From an uncultured Pseudomonadota bacterium (lineage in GTDB: Bacteria > Pseudomonadota > Gammaproteobacteria > Ga0077536): 64,000 nucleotides of DNA. This document shows positions 1 through 10,330 of the stretch, one piece after another (position 1 is the first letter of the stretch; each line of letters starts with the position of its first letter). The notes beneath the pieces are model-generated. The model saw only the letters and a list, made by a program, of their open reading frames with translations. It ran no database searches and was not told the DNA's origin. Where the stretch lies: assembly GCA_903825645.1 (NCBI GenBank), contig CAIKBL010000041.1:72375-136374 (forward strand), read 5' to 3'. The translations under genes were made by a program, and so were the position numbers.

Positions 1-1
1 A

Positions 2-2779
2 GACCCCGTCTCGCCGATCGCTAAAACATACGATCCGCACAGCATCGAAAAAATTCGTTACGCGGCGTGGGAGGCGGCTGGCTATTTTAAGCCCGCGGGA
101 ACTCACGATCCCTATTGCATCATGCTGCCGCCCCCGAACGTGACGGGCAGCCTGCATATGGGACATGCGTTTCAAGACACGTTAATGGATAGCCTGATCC
201 GTTATCAGCGAATGCGCGGACGCGCAACACTCTGGCAGTGCGGGACGGACCATGCCGGAATTGCCACCCAGATGGTGGTCGAGCGTCAACTCGGCTTGAA
301 GGGACTCTCGCGTCAAGATCTGGGTCGCGAGCGTTTCACAGCAGCCGTCTGGGATTGGAAAGCGGAATCCGGCGGCACGATCTCTCAGCAACTCCGGCGC
401 ATGGGCACCTCGATGGATTGGAGCCGCGAGTGTTTCACGATGGACGAAGACCTGTCGCGCGCGGTCACTGAAGCCTTCGTGAGACTCCACGAGGAAGGAC
501 TTATTTATCGGGGAAAACGTTTGGTCAACTGGGATCCCGTGCTCAAAACCGCCATCTCTGATCTGGAAGTGATATCGCAAGAAGAACAAGGCAGTTTATG
601 GCACCTCCGGTATCCACTGGAAGACGGTACGGGTCACGTGGTGGTCGCCACCACTCGTCCTGAAACGCTGCTTGGCGACGTCGCCGTCGCTGTACACCCC
701 GAAGACGAGCGTTACCGCCGCATCATCGGAAAATTCGTACTGCTGCCGCTCTGCGATCGACGCATCCCGATTATCGCGGACACCTACGTTGACCCGGCGT
801 TTGGCTCCGGGTGCGTCAAGATCACTCCGGCTCACGACTTCAACGACTATGCGGTCGGCGAGCGCCACGGGCTGCCGCAGATCAATATTTTCACTGAGCA
901 CGCGACGCTCAATGAAAATGCACCTGAAGCGTATCGTGGTCTCGATCGATTTGACGCTCGCCGTCATGTCATCGCTCACCTCGATGCCCTTGGACTACTG
1001 GCCCGAACGGATCCGCACAAGCTGATGGTGCCCCGTGGAGACCGGTCGCAAGCCGTCATAGAGCCCTTTCTGACGGACCAGTGGTTTGTCAGGATTGCGC
1101 CATTGGCCGCACCGGCGATCGCCTGCGTGGAAGACGGCCGACTCCGCTTCGTACCAGAAAATTGGAGCAAGACGTATTTCGAATGGATGCGCAATATTGA
1201 GGATTGGTGCATCTCGCGCCAACTGTGGTGGGGCCATCGTATCCCGGCGTGGTACGACGCCACCGGCACTATCTACGTCGGACGTACTGAAGAGGAGGCC
1301 AGACATCGGGGAGGATTAGGACCTGATGTTGTGTTAAGACAAGATCCGGACGTCCTCGATACGTGGTTTTCATCTGCCTTGTGGCCTTTTTCGACACTCG
1401 GCTGGCCCCAGCAAACACCGGAACTCAAAACCTTTTATCCGACAGCCGTCCTGGTAACTGGATTCGACATCATTTTTTTCTGGGTGGCCCGGATGATTAT
1501 GATGGGCCTCAAGTTCATGGACGAAGTACCCTTCCAAGAGGTCTATATCCATGGGCTAGTGCGCGACGCCGAAGGCAACAAAATGTCGAAATCGAAGGGG
1601 AATATCCTCGACCCTATCGATCTCATTGATGGCATTGGCCTTGAACAGCTGGTCATCAAACGCACCACCGGCCTGATGCGCCCGGAGGAGGCCCCTAAAA
1701 TTGAAGCGGCAACCCGTCGCCAGTTCGCCGATGGACTGCCGAGTTACGGGACTGACGCCCTGCGCTTTACCTTCGCGTCCATGGCGACACAGGGCAGGGA
1801 TGTGCGTTTTGATCTCGGCCGGATAGATGGGTACCGTAATTTCTGCAATAAAGTCTGGAACGCTTCCCGCTTCGTGTTGATGGTCGTCGGCGAGGAGGCG
1901 CTACCGGTGGTAGTACCGGACAAAACTGTCGGGGCGCTGCCGGAACGCTGGATAAAGCAATGCCTGCGAAAAACGCTCGCGACCGTCGAGACAGCTTTCG
2001 AATCGTATCGCTTCGACTTGGCGGCGCAAGCTATTTACGAGTTCGTTTGGGATGAGTATTGCGACTGGTATATCGAATTGGCCAAGGTCACGCTCAATGA
2101 CGTCGACGTAGTGGATTCGGTCAAGGCGGGAACCCGCCATACCCTCGTTACGGTGCTCGAAAGCGCGTTGCGCATGATGCATCCCATCATGCCATTCATC
2201 ACGGACGAAATCTGGTGCAAGATCGCACCGCTGCTCGGGAAAACGGACACGACAATAATGCTTCAGCGCTATCCCGAGGCGGCCGATTTTGAGATCGATC
2301 TTGCGGCAGAGGAAAGCCTGAATTGGGTGAAGACCTTCATTCTCGGCGTAAGGCGTATTCGCGCCGAGAATAATCTGGAACCCGCCAAACGCATTCCGAT
2401 CCGCGTTTACGGCGGGAACACGACAGAGTGCGCGGTGCTGGAATTGCTGGGAAAATATGTCAGACAACTCGCGCGGGTCACTGAAATCGAGCGTGTCGAT
2501 AGCGTATCGGATCCTGACGCGACCACGGCACTTGCCGGAGGAATGACTATCTTGGTGCCGCTCATGGACTTGATTGATCCCATTGTCGAACGGGATCGCA
2601 TCACGAAAGAGATCGACCGGCTTAATCAAGATTTGCAGCGCGTGGAGGGCAAATTGAGCAACGCGTCATTCGTCGCCAAAGCGCCGCCGGAAGTAGTTGA
2701 GAAAGAAAGAAAACGCGCGTCGGACAATCGGGACCAAATTACCCGCCTGACTGAACAACTGGGGCGGCTACGGAAATAG
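2..2779 (+). CDS. valS: Valine--tRNA ligase, 5' end cut by window edge
   Basis: Class I aminoacyl-tRNA synthetase that charges tRNA-Val in the cytoplasm. The frame is open to the first base of the window, so the true start lies upstream; 925 residues are present, against about 950 in the E. coli enzyme. The HIGH-type motif reads HMGH (bases 155-166) and the KMSKS loop is intact (bases 1580-1594). The central part carries the editing domain. The last 70 codons form the charged coiled-coil arm typical of ValS, starting near [17 protein letters not shown]. It converges on the DUF2970 gene with a 34-base gap. Identification is firm; only the N-terminus is missing. Confidence 0.97.
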   Translation, partial: DPVSPIAKTYDPHSIEKIRYAAWEAAGYFKPAGTHDPYCIMLPPPNVTGSLHMGHAFQDTLMDSLIRYQRMRGRATLWQCGTDHAGIATQMVVERQLGLKGLSRQDLGRERFTAAVWDWKAESGGTISQQLRRMGTSMDWSRECFTMDEDLSRAVTEAFVRLHEEGLIYRGKRLVNWDPVLKTAISDLEVISQEEQGSLWHLRYPLEDGTGHVVVATTRPETLLGDVAVAVHPEDERYRRIIGKFVLLPLCDRRIPIIADTYVDPAFGSGCVKITPAHDFNDYAVGERHGLPQINIFTEHATLNENAPEAYRGLDRFDARRHVIAHLDALGLLARTDPHKLMVPRGDRSQAVIEPFLTDQWFVRIAPLAAPAIACVEDGRLRFVPENWSKTYFEWMRNIEDWCISRQLWWGHRIPAWYDATGTIYVGRTEEEARHRGGLGPDVVLRQDPDVLDTWFSSALWPFSTLGWPQQTPELKTFYPTAVLVTGFDIIFFWVARMIMMGLKFMDEVPFQEVYIHGLVRDAEGNKMSKSKGNILDPIDLIDGIGLEQLVIKRTTGLMRPEEAPKIEAATRRQFADGLPSYGTDALRFTFASMATQGRDVRFDLGRIDGYRNFCNKVWNASRFVLMVVGEEALPVVVPDKTVGALPERWIKQCLRKTLATVETAFESYRFDLAAQAIYEFVWDEYCDWYIELAKVTLNDVDVVDSVKAGTRHTLVTVLESALRMMHPIMPFITDEIWCKIAPLLGKTDTTIMLQRYPEAADFEIDLAAEESLNWVKTFILGVRRIRAENNLEPAKRIPIRVYGGNTTECAVLELLGKYVRQLARVTEIERVDSVSDPDATTALAGGMTILVPLMDLIDPIVERDRITKEIDRLNQDLQRVEGKLSNASFVAKAPPEVVEKERKRASDNRDQITRLTEQLGRLRK

Positions 2780-2813
2780 ACGCATCTGCCCTTGGGCTGG
2801 ATAATTCTGGCGT

Positions 2814-3053
2814 TCAGCCCATCGCCGATTTCAGGACTAGCTGAACCACGCCATAGACCGTAAGGATGAATAAGCCGGTGGCCAGGAGGCCCGCGACAAT
2901 GAATACGCGGGGCGTACCCTGTTTAAAATCGCGTTCCCGATTACGGTTGCTTTGCACGCCCATAGTCGCGGCAAGCACGCTTTGGATGACTTGTAGTATG
3001 CTCAATTTCACCGGTGGGGGGTTTTCTTCTGCCACGGAGAACCTCTCGAGCAA
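2814..3053 (-). CDS. DUF2970 family small membrane protein
   Basis: A 79-residue protein with the DUF2970 layout: a short N-terminal helix (LSILQVIQSVLAATMGVQS), a charged NRERDF motif, then one hydrophobic segment (FIVAGLLATGLFILTVYGVV, about residues 51-70) that should cross the inner membrane once. Function is not known for the family. It is divergent from cysE, with only 43 bases between the start codons, so the two genes share a control region. Small size and end-to-end family resemblance make it a real gene, not a chance frame. Confidence 0.8.
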   Translation of the reverse strand: MLERFSVAEENPPPVKLSILQVIQSVLAATMGVQSNRNRERDFKQGTPRVFIVAGLLATGLFILTVYGVVQLVLKSAMG

Positions 3054-3067
3054 CGAATAAGAATCCC

Positions 3068-3073
3068 TATAAT
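3068..3073 (+). promoter_or_regulatory. Candidate -10 element for cysE
   Basis: A perfect TATAAT lies 23 bases before the cysE start. No convincing -35 hexamer sits 16-18 bases upstream (CTCGAG at 17), so if it is a promoter it is activator-dependent or weak. Inference from sequence only. Confidence 0.35.
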
Positions 3074-3096
3074 CTTAACATCGGAATGGCAATTGA

Positions 3097-3861
3097 ATGT
3101 TCGAACATCTGAGAGAAGATATCCGCAGTATTTTCGCGCGGGATCCGGCCGCCCGTAACACACTCGAGCTGTTGATTGCTTACCCAGGCGTCCATGCACT
3201 GGTCCTGCATAGAGCGAGCCATTGGCTCTGGTCTAGGGGACTTAAGTTACCCGCCCGCGCATTGTCTCATCTCGCCCGTTTTCTGACCGGGATTGAAATT
3301 CATCCTGGCGTGATGATTGGACGTCGTCTGTTTATCGACCACGGCATGGGCGTGGTGATCGGCGAAACCGCAGAAATTGGCGATGACGTCACTCTTTATC
3401 ACGGCGTGACGCTCGGCGGGACGACTTGGAACAAAGGTAAGCGGCATCCAACGTTGCGCAATGGCGTGGTCATTGGGGCGGGTGCAAAAATTTTGGGGCC
3501 CATTACGATCGGAGAAAATGCGCGGGTCGGTTCCAATGCGGTGGTGACTAAAGATGTACCCGCGGGTGCGACTGTCGTCGGCATTCCGGGCCGCGTTGCC
3601 GGTGCAGCGCGTAGTGAACAGCAGGCCGCACGGGAAGAAACCGCACGTCGCATCGGCTTTGACGCGTATGGCCAAGCGAAAGATCAGAACGACCCCCTCA
3701 TGCAGGCGGTCGACGCCCTCCTCGACCATGCTCGAGGCCTCGAAAAACAGATCGCGACGCTGGCAAACGCCCTAAAAAGTCACGGGATCCCGATCGATTT
3801 GCCAGCCGTGGCACCTTGCGAAACGTCGTCCTCCACAGCAACTGACATCACCCCGCCCTGA
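3097..3861 (+). CDS. cysE: Serine O-acetyltransferase
   Basis: Transfers acetyl from acetyl-CoA to L-serine, giving O-acetylserine, the carbon acceptor for cysteine synthesis. The 254-residue protein has the N-terminal helical domain ([20 protein letters not shown]) followed by the left-handed beta-helix with hexapeptide repeats and the active-site stretch [15 protein letters not shown]. It belongs to the short serine acetyltransferase group. The C-terminal about 60 residues are a helical tail unlike the E. coli enzyme. Its place directly before the iscR-suf cluster is fitting, since cysteine is the sulfur donor used by SufS; that link is inference. Confidence 0.93.
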   Translation: MFEHLREDIRSIFARDPAARNTLELLIAYPGVHALVLHRASHWLWSRGLKLPARALSHLARFLTGIEIHPGVMIGRRLFIDHGMGVVIGETAEIGDDVTLYHGVTLGGTTWNKGKRHPTLRNGVVIGAGAKILGPITIGENARVGSNAVVTKDVPAGATVVGIPGRVAGAARSEQQAAREETARRIGFDAYGQAKDQNDPLMQAVDALLDHARGLEKQIATLANALKSHGIPIDLPAVAPCETSSSTATDITPP

Positions 3862-3915
3862 GCGCGCCCGTTCACGGCACCGCGCGACACCGAGACCGAT
3901 CGGCTTTGCCGGATA

Positions 3916-3940
3916 ATTCTTGACTAAATTACTGGGGAAA
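3916..3940 (+). promoter_or_regulatory. Type 1 IscR binding site overlapping the iscR-suf promoter
   Basis: The 25 bases match the published E. coli type 1 IscR consensus (ATASYYGACTRWWWYAGTCRRSTAT) at about 20 positions, with the left half GACT and the AT-rich centre intact and the right half reading ACTG instead of AGTC. A -35-like TTGACT (3920-3925) lies inside it and a -10-like CAGAAT (3944-3949) follows at 18 bases. This fits holo-IscR repressing its own operon when clusters are plentiful. Consensus match is seen; regulation is inferred. Confidence 0.6.
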
Positions 3941-3985
3941 TGACAGAATTACATAGTAATTTGGTAGGAATTTAACGGAGTTGCA

Positions 3986-4462
3986 ATGCGGTTAACAACA
4001 AAAGGCCGATATGCCGTGACCGCGATGGTAGATCTCGCCTTGAATAGCACAGGCGGACGCATAGCGCTGGCGGAAATCGCCGCGCGCCATGACATCTCAC
4101 AGTCCTACCTCGAACAATTGTTTGCGGCACTGCGGCGCAGTGGCTTGGTCGATGGCACCAGAGGACCAGGTGGCGGCTATCAGCTAGGTCGTGCCGGTGC
4201 GGAAATCTCGGTCGCCGACGTTATTGATGCGGTTGATGAGTCGGTGGATGCGACCCGCTGTGGCGGGAAACGAAACTGTCGTGGCGATCAGGGCTGTCTG
4301 ACACACGATTTATGGGAAAGTTTAAGCAGTCAAATCCGGCAATTTTTAAGCAGCGTCAGCCTAGAAACGGTAGTCAAACAGCACCGAGCGGGCACGGCAC
4401 CGCAAGTGCTGCATAAATGGCTGAAAACGGTTGTGTCTCCCTTAAATTCAGGCGTCCTCTAA
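3986..4462 (+). CDS. iscR: Fe-S cluster-sensing Rrf2-family regulator IscR
   Basis: Transcription factor that reports cluster supply by binding a [2Fe-2S] cluster. At 158 residues it has an N-terminal winged helix (residues 1-60, recognition region [19 protein letters not shown]) and the three cysteine ligands C92, C98 and C104 followed by H107, the same numbering as the E. coli protein. A GGAG ribosome site lies 6 bases before the ATG. It is the first gene of the suf cluster, 37 bases before the A-type carrier gene, so it probably controls SUF in place of an ISC operon. Confidence 0.95.
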   Translation: MRLTTKGRYAVTAMVDLALNSTGGRIALAEIAARHDISQSYLEQLFAALRRSGLVDGTRGPGGGYQLGRAGAEISVADVIDAVDESVDATRCGGKRNCRGDQGCLTHDLWESLSSQIRQFLSSVSLETVVKQHRAGTAPQVLHKWLKTVVSPLNSGVL

Positions 4463-4499
4463 TCGGCAGCTTCGGCACTGATAGAGATGGAGTAAAACA

Positions 4500-4820
4500 A
4501 TGGCAATCACCCTGACTGAACGCGCTGCGCGTCATGTTCAGAATTTTCTTTCGAAAAATAACGGAAACGGCTTACGGGTAGGAGTGAAACCCACGGGATG
4601 TTCGGGCTTCATGTACGTGGTTCAGCCGGTGCAGGACGTCAAGGAGCACGACCAGGTCTTCGTCTCTCAGGGCGTACAAATCGTAGTCGATGACGAAAGC
4701 ATGAAATACATGGACGGCACCGAAGTCGACTTCGCACGTGAAGGCCTCAACGAAGGCTTTAAATTCCAGAACCCTAACGTGAAGGCAACGTGCGGCTGCG
4801 GCGAGAGCTTCAGCCTGTAG
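4500..4820 (+). CDS. A-type iron-sulfur carrier (IscA/SufA family)
   Basis: Accepts assembled clusters and hands them to apo-proteins. All three conserved cysteines are present: C34 in the GCSG motif and C98/C100 in the C-terminal CGCGESF motif. At 106 residues it has the compact IscA-like length without the N-terminal extension of SufA, so the symbol is left open, although its position in front of sufB argues for a SufA role. GGAG lies 7 bases before the ATG, and 18 bases separate it from sufB. Confidence 0.92.
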   Translation: MAITLTERAARHVQNFLSKNNGNGLRVGVKPTGCSGFMYVVQPVQDVKEHDQVFVSQGVQIVVDDESMKYMDGTEVDFAREGLNEGFKFQNPNVKATCGCGESFSL

Positions 4821-4838
4821 CCTAATCCGGAGCATTCG

Positions 4839-6287
4839 ATGGCCACCTCCTCCAGTGACGTCCGAGACTTGCTAAGTCGAAAATATGAAGCCGGCTTTTA
4901 CACCGAGATAGAGCAAGATCAGGTTCCCCCAGGGCTGAATGAAGCCGTAGTTCGACTAATTTCTGCCAAAAAGCAGGAACCAGAGTGGATGCTCGAATGG
5001 CGCCTGCGTGCCTTCGAGCGATGGCAAAAAATGCGCGAGCCCAAGTGGGCTCACGTGCATTACCCGCCGATCAACTTTCAGGCGCTGTCGTACTACTCCG
5101 CGCCGAAATCGAACGCCGACGGCCCTAAAACACTCGAGGACGTGGATCCCAAACTACTGGAAACCTACAAGAAACTGGGGATCCCGCTGGAAGAGCAGAA
5201 AATGCTCGCGGGCGTAGCCGTCGATGTCGTCTTTGATAGCGTATCCGTACATACGACGTTCAAGGAAAAACTTGCCGCCGCTGGTGTCATTTTTTGTTCG
5301 TTTTCTGAAGCCGTGCGAGAACATCCAGAATTGATACGAAAGTATCTGGGATCGGTCGTCCCACAAGGGGATAACTATTACGCCGCATTAAATTCCGCCG
5401 TATTCTCAGATGGTTCGTTTGTCTACATTCCGAAAAACACACGCTGTCCGATGGAGCTCTCGACCTATTTTCGTATCAATGCCATGAATACAGGGCAGTT
5501 CGAACGCACGCTGGTCATCGCTGATAGCGGCAGTTATGTCAGTTACTTAGAAGGTTGCACGGCACCCCAGCGGGATGAGAACCAACTGCATGCAGCGGTC
5601 GTGGAGCTCGTCGCGCTTGACGATGCCACGATCAAGTATTCCACGGTCCAAAACTGGTATCCGGGGGACGAAGAAGGCCGGGGTGGCATCTATAACTTTG
5701 TGACCAAGCGTGGCGATTGTCGGGGTCGCAATTCGAAAATTTCCTGGACACAGGTGGAGACTGGCTCAGCCATTACCTGGAAATACCCAAGCTGCCTTCT
5801 GAAAGGCGAAAATTCGGTGGGCGAGTTTTACTCGGTCGCGGTCACTCACCATCGTCAACAAGCGGATACCGGTACCAAGATGATTCACCTTGGACGTAAT
5901 ACGCGAAGCACCATCATCTCCAAGGGTATCTCTGCTGGGCACGGTCAGAACGCCTACCGGGGTCTTGTTCGAATCGCAAAAAGTGCAGAGAACGCACGTA
6001 ATTATACGCAATGTGACTCATTACTTATGGGTAACCAATGCGGCGCGCACACTTTCCCGTACGTGGAAGTCCGCAATGCAACTGCAAAGGTGGAGCATGA
6101 AGCCTCCACGTCGAAAATCAGCGAAGACCAATTGTTCTACCTACGCAGCCGCGGCATAGGTGGCGAAGATGCCGTTAACCTCATTGTGAACGGGTTCTGC
6201 AAAGAGGTTTTCAAGGAGCTGCCGATGGAGTTCGCGGTGGAGGCTCAGAAATTGCTCAATATCACGCTGGAAGGCGCAGTAGGATAA
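4839..6287 (+). CDS. sufB: Fe-S cluster assembly scaffold SufB
   Basis: Core scaffold of the SufBC2D complex, on which clusters form from persulfide sulfur and iron. The 482-residue length is usual. Recognisable family stretches include [40 protein letters not shown] with the conserved cysteine, and the C-terminal [17 protein letters not shown] shared with SufD. It follows the A-type carrier closely and precedes sufC by 10 bases, which points to one transcript with the whole suf block. Confidence 0.97.
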   Translation: MATSSSDVRDLLSRKYEAGFYTEIEQDQVPPGLNEAVVRLISAKKQEPEWMLEWRLRAFERWQKMREPKWAHVHYPPINFQALSYYSAPKSNADGPKTLEDVDPKLLETYKKLGIPLEEQKMLAGVAVDVVFDSVSVHTTFKEKLAAAGVIFCSFSEAVREHPELIRKYLGSVVPQGDNYYAALNSAVFSDGSFVYIPKNTRCPMELSTYFRINAMNTGQFERTLVIADSGSYVSYLEGCTAPQRDENQLHAAVVELVALDDATIKYSTVQNWYPGDEEGRGGIYNFVTKRGDCRGRNSKISWTQVETGSAITWKYPSCLLKGENSVGEFYSVAVTHHRQQADTGTKMIHLGRNTRSTIISKGISAGHGQNAYRGLVRIAKSAENARNYTQCDSLLMGNQCGAHTFPYVEVRNATAKVEHEASTSKISEDQLFYLRSRGIGGEDAVNLIVNGFCKEVFKELPMEFAVEAQKLLNITLEGAVG

Positions 6288-6297
6288 GTATTACACC

Positions 6298-7047
6298 ATG
6301 TTGAAAATAGAGAATCTTCACGCCGAAGTGGACGGCAAACCCATCTTGCGAGGAATCAATTTGACGGTTCCTGCGGGAGAGGTGCACGCGATCATGGGCC
6401 CTAACGGATCCGGCAAAAGCACGCTCGCCTATCTGATCGCGGGACGCCCGGGCTATACCGTGACGCAAGGGTCGATCACCTATAACGACAAGGATTTACT
6501 CGCGCTCTCCCCCGAGGATCGCGCGGGGGAAGGCGTTTTTCTGGCTTTCCAGTATCCCGTGGAGATCCCGGGTGTAAACAACGTCTATATGCTGAAGGCC
6601 GCGATGAATGGCTTACGTAAATACCGTGGCCTGGGTGAAATGAGCGCAGTAGAGTTCTTAAATCTGGTCAAAACAAAAACAAAAGAAATTGGCCTGAAAG
6701 ACGGATTACTGAACCGGCCGGTAAACCAAGGCTTTTCCGGCGGCGAAAAAAAGCGCAACGAAGTTTTTCAAATGAGTATCTTGGAACCGAGTTTGGGGAT
6801 CCTCGACGAAACTGACTCCGGACTAGATATCGACGCGCTCAAGATCGTGGCCGATGGCGTAACACGATTGCGGGGGCCGGCGCGTTCCTTTGTCGTGGTG
6901 ACCCATTACCAGCGACTGCTTGACTACATCGTGCCGGATTACGTCCACGTGCTGGCACACGGGCAAATCGTCAAATCTGGGACTCGGGAGCTTGCACTGG
7001 AACTGGAGGCTCGCGGCTACGATTGGCTGTCAGCGGACGCCGCCTGA
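6298..7047 (+). CDS. sufC: Fe-S assembly ATPase SufC
   Basis: Soluble ABC-type ATPase that drives shape changes of SufB-SufD. The 249-residue chain has Walker A GPNGSGKS (residues 34-41), the signature region FSGGEKKRNE (from residue 146) and Walker B LGILDETDSG (166-175). FSGGEKKRNE with ETDSGLD is diagnostic for SufC as against transport ABC proteins. Its stop codon shares one base with the sufD start (TGATG), so translation of the two is likely coupled. Confidence 0.97.
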   Translation: MLKIENLHAEVDGKPILRGINLTVPAGEVHAIMGPNGSGKSTLAYLIAGRPGYTVTQGSITYNDKDLLALSPEDRAGEGVFLAFQYPVEIPGVNNVYMLKAAMNGLRKYRGLGEMSAVEFLNLVKTKTKEIGLKDGLLNRPVNQGFSGGEKKRNEVFQMSILEPSLGILDETDSGLDIDALKIVADGVTRLRGPARSFVVVTHYQRLLDYIVPDYVHVLAHGQIVKSGTRELALELEARGYDWLSADAA

Positions 7048-8351
7048 TGGGTCTACTCGAGACTTTTGCCCGACATTTGGAAACGGTGTCGCCGGTGAAC
7101 GGTATTCACGCCGCCCGCCTCGCCGCGCTCGCGCATGCGGGCGTACGTGGACTTCCGGAAATTTCCGACGAGGACTGGAAATATACCGATATTGGCAGAT
7201 TGCATCGTATCGAGTTTAATTTAGGCCGGAGTCCCGATAGGGCTCCCGTCGCGGTCCCGCTTGCCGGTCTTGAAGCGCACCGGGTGGTGTTCATCAACGG
7301 TCATTTCTCGGCGGTCCACTCCACGCTCGACACCCTTCCGAAAGAAGTCCGGTTGCGACTGTTTCATCGCGCCTCAACGGAAGAACCGGAATGGCTCGCG
7401 ACACATCTCGGCAAACTCGGCACCGGAGATGCGTCCGCATTCGCCGCACTCAACGCCGCCGGTGCACAGGATGGTGTCGCCGTAGAGCTGGCCAACGCGT
7501 ATCGCCTGGTTCAACCGTTATTGGTCATTTTCATGAACACCGGGGAGCTCCACCCCTCGGTTGTTTCCCCGCATCTGCACGTCTCTGCGGGGGCTGGCGC
7601 GGAAGCCTCGATCATTGAGCTTCATGTGGGCGACGGTGAAGCTACCAGCCTGACCAACGCCTTCACCCGTATCGAGACCTCGCGCGGTGCGCGCATCAGC
7701 CACTATCGTGCGATATGTGAAGCGGTAAACGCGACACACATTGGTCAACTACAACTAGATATCGGGTCAGATAGTGAGGTTGAAAACTTCTCACTTGCCT
7801 TGGGTGGACGACTTATTCGCGTGGATATCGACTGTCGGTTGGCCGCCGCCGGTGGCAAGGTGGTGCTCAACGGGGTGTTCGTGGCCGGCCTAGATCAGCA
7901 TATCGACCACCACACGAGAGTGGACCATCGGGCAAGCCACACGAGCAGCGATGAGACCTACAGAGGCATAGCCGACGGTAATGGCCGCGGTGTTTTCAAC
8001 GGCAAAATCATCGTGCAACCCGGGGTCGAAAAAATTGTCGCCACGCAGGCGAGCCATAATTTACTGCTCTCCAACGAGGGCGAGATTGACACAAAGCCTG
8101 AACTCGAAATTTACGCCGACGATCTTCGTTGCGCCCACGGTGCGACAGTCGGGCAACTTGATGAGGATGCGTTATTTTATCTTCGGGCACGCGGCGTGCC
8201 CGAAGCAGAAGCGCGGGCGCTACTCGTCTATGGTTTTGTGCAGGCTTCGCTGGCGACTATCCCTGTGCGCGAGCTCCAGGCGCTGGTCTCATCACGATTT
8301 GCCAATGACAATGAGGCGCTGGCGCGAATTCTATCCGGTAACTTGATATGA
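7047..8351 (+). CDS. sufD: Fe-S cluster assembly protein SufD
   Basis: Partner of SufB in the SufBC2D scaffold, needed mainly for iron acquisition in the complex. The ATG that overlaps the sufC stop gives 434 residues; a TTG 24 bases upstream in the same frame is a possible but less likely start. The central right-handed beta-helix core includes VVLNGVFVAGLDQHIDHHT and the C-terminal helical part has EDALFYLRARGVPEAEAR. The end overlaps sufS by an ATGA. Confidence 0.95.
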   Translation: MGLLETFARHLETVSPVNGIHAARLAALAHAGVRGLPEISDEDWKYTDIGRLHRIEFNLGRSPDRAPVAVPLAGLEAHRVVFINGHFSAVHSTLDTLPKEVRLRLFHRASTEEPEWLATHLGKLGTGDASAFAALNAAGAQDGVAVELANAYRLVQPLLVIFMNTGELHPSVVSPHLHVSAGAGAEASIIELHVGDGEATSLTNAFTRIETSRGARISHYRAICEAVNATHIGQLQLDIGSDSEVENFSLALGGRLIRVDIDCRLAAAGGKVVLNGVFVAGLDQHIDHHTRVDHRASHTSSDETYRGIADGNGRGVFNGKIIVQPGVEKIVATQASHNLLLSNEGEIDTKPELEIYADDLRCAHGATVGQLDEDALFYLRARGVPEAEARALLVYGFVQASLATIPVRELQALVSSRFANDNEALARILSGNLI

Positions 8352-9598
8352 GTTCAGGTGCCGCTGAGGCGTATATATCCCATTTCGATGTCCAGCGCGT
8401 TCGGGCCGATTTCCCGTTGCTCAGCACGCGGATAAACCAGCATCCGTTGGTGTATTTCGATAACGCCGCGACAACCCAGAAACCACTCAGCGTTATTGAG
8501 TGCTTGCGTCACTACTACGCAGAAGACAACGCCAATATTCACCGAGGTGTTCACACGCTTAGTCAGCGCGCAACCTCGGCGTTTGAGAGGGCGCGAGAAA
8601 TCGTCCGCCAATTCCTAGGCGCCAAGGAAGGGGCAGAAATTATCTTCACCCGAGGGACTACCGAGGCGATCAATTTGGTCGCCCAGAGCTACGCACGTAC
8701 CCAGCTCAAGGCGGGCGACGAAATTCTTATCGGTGAGGCCGAACATCACGCCAATATTGTGCCCTGGCAGATACTGGGTTCTCAGATCGGGACCATTCTC
8801 AAGGTGGTTCCCGTTAATGACGCCGGGGAGATAACGCCTTCGGCCTTGGCGGCAGCGCTCACGAACAGGACCCGGTTATGCGCATTCGGTCATGTTTCAA
8901 ATGCGCTAGGCAGTATTAATCCGGTGGCCGAAATCGTGCGCCTAGCCCGCTCGGTAGGCGCAAAGGTGCTCGTTGACGGTGCGCAGGCAGTTGCGCATGC
9001 CCCTGTGGATGTCCAATCGCTAGATTGTGATTTCTATGCTTTTTCGGGACACAAACTGTTTGGACCGACGGGGATCGGTGTGCTTTACGGTAAACGCGAA
9101 TTGCTCGAGGAGATGCCGCCTTACCAAGGGGGCGGCGACATGATAAAAACCGTCTCTTTCAGTGGCACCGAGTACGCCGATCTCCCGCACAAGTTCGAAG
9201 CCGGAACTCCCCATATCGCCGGCGCGATCGGTTTGGGAGCGGCCATTCAGTATCTCGACGGACTCGATCGACGTGGCGCACTTCGCCACGAGGACGCTTT
9301 GCTAGCTTACGCCACCGAACAGGCTCGCGGGGTATCCGGTTTACGCATCATCGGAACCGCGCGTGACAAGGCGGCCGTATTGTCATTCTTGATCGATGGC
9401 ACGCACCCCCAAGATCTCGGCGTGCTCCTCGACAACCAAGGCGTGGCTATTCGGACGGGCCACCATTGCGCGATGCCCGTTATGCAGCGCTTCGGTATAC
9501 CCGGGACAGCTCGCGCGTCGTTTGCGTTCTACAACACGCGGGAAGAAATTGATTATTTCTTCACTGCGCTGGAAAAAGCACGGCAAATGCTCGCCTGA
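8348..9598 (+). CDS. sufS: Cysteine desulfurase SufS (group II)
   Basis: PLP enzyme that takes sulfur from L-cysteine, leaving alanine, and carries it as a persulfide. In the 416-residue chain the PLP lysine is K236 (FSGHKLFGPTG) and the catalytic cysteine is C374 in RTGHHCAMPV; the short active-site loop marks the group II SufS/CsdA type. SufS normally needs SufE or SufU as sulfur acceptor. Neither is encoded nearby, so the partner must lie elsewhere in the genome. The start overlaps the sufD stop. Confidence 0.96.
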   Translation: MSSGAAEAYISHFDVQRVRADFPLLSTRINQHPLVYFDNAATTQKPLSVIECLRHYYAEDNANIHRGVHTLSQRATSAFERAREIVRQFLGAKEGAEIIFTRGTTEAINLVAQSYARTQLKAGDEILIGEAEHHANIVPWQILGSQIGTILKVVPVNDAGEITPSALAAALTNRTRLCAFGHVSNALGSINPVAEIVRLARSVGAKVLVDGAQAVAHAPVDVQSLDCDFYAFSGHKLFGPTGIGVLYGKRELLEEMPPYQGGGDMIKTVSFSGTEYADLPHKFEAGTPHIAGAIGLGAAIQYLDGLDRRGALRHEDALLAYATEQARGVSGLRIIGTARDKAAVLSFLIDGTHPQDLGVLLDNQGVAIRTGHHCAMPVMQRFGIPGTARASFAFYNTREEIDYFFTALEKARQMLA

Positions 9599-9638
9599 TC
9601 TCAGCTTGTATTTATGAAATAAGAATATTGGGGTTCGC

Positions 9639-10199
9639 ATGACATCACCCGAAGATTTCAACCAACCGATCAGGCTCAGCCGTGCCTGCGCGGCGGTACT
9701 CATCCCCCAGGGGACGAATATCACGCTGGAGGAAGGAACCACCGTTCTGGTCACCCAGGCCCTAGGCGGGTCCGTGACGGTCAACGTCAATGGAAACCTT
9801 GCGCGCATTCCGGCAAGCGAGATCGATGCGCTGGGTATGGTGCCGAACGAACTCCCGACGCAGCGCGCCCAAGTCAACGACGGCTCCGTTGACGAGGGAC
9901 TGATTTGGGCTCAGCTGGAAACCTGTTACGACCCGGAAATCCCGATTAATATCGTTGAGCTCGGTTTGATTTACCGTTGCGAAGTGGTTCCGTTAGCCGA
10001 AAACGGTCAGCGGGTGGAAATTGACATGACCCTTACTGCACCTGGATGTGGCATGGGGCCAATCCTGGTGGAGGATATTGCGACCAAGGTACGCCAGGTT
10101 CCCAACGTCACTGATGTCAAAGTCGATTTGACGTTTGATCCCCCCTGGAATTCTGAAATGATGTCCGAGGCCGCGCGCCTGCAAACCGGCATGTACTGA
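9639..10199 (+). CDS. sufT: Fe-S maturation factor SufT (MIP18/DUF59 family)
   Basis: The 186-residue protein has an N-terminal about 85-residue part (LIPQGTNITLEEGTTVLVTQ) joined to a C-terminal MIP18/DUF59 domain. The latter shows the DPE motif in CYDPEIPINIVELGLIY and the conserved cysteine in LTAPGCGMGPIL. This two-part form is the one called SufT when it closes suf clusters. Family members help load clusters onto client proteins; the exact role here is inferred from context. It follows sufS by 40 bases. Confidence 0.9.
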   Translation: MTSPEDFNQPIRLSRACAAVLIPQGTNITLEEGTTVLVTQALGGSVTVNVNGNLARIPASEIDALGMVPNELPTQRAQVNDGSVDEGLIWAQLETCYDPEIPINIVELGLIYRCEVVPLAENGQRVEIDMTLTAPGCGMGPILVEDIATKVRQVPNVTDVKVDLTFDPPWNSEMMSEAARLQTGMY

Positions 10200-10212
10200 A
10201 GCGCCGCATCAG

Positions 10213-10230
10213 GACGGCAAAAGCGCCGTC
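10213..10230 (+). terminator. GC hairpin after the suf cluster
   Basis: GACGGC and GCCGTC can pair around a 6-base loop, 13 bases after the sufT stop. No run of T follows, so it would be a weak intrinsic terminator or an RNA-stabilising hairpin rather than a strong stop. Confidence 0.3.
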
Positions 10231-10277
10231 TTGACCTGAAACCCCGCCCGCACCGTGCTTTTGTGCACAGCACCCAA

Positions 10278-10283
10278 TATAAT
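10278..10283 (+). promoter_or_regulatory. Candidate -10 element for ndk
   Basis: A perfect TATAAT sits 47 bases before the ndk start in the 131-base gap after sufT. No good -35 hexamer is seen at the right distance, so this is a tentative call. Confidence 0.3.
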
Positions 10284-10330
10284 GGTGCTCAATTTCAATA
10301 TCTTATGTCACTTTGAGGAGTCCTTCTTCT

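Noticed and set aside
1901-2629. A 242-codon open frame on the minus strand inside valS
   Set aside because: Antisense to a clear ValS C-terminus; no family resemblance and no ribosome site. Long antisense frames are expected in GC-rich genes.
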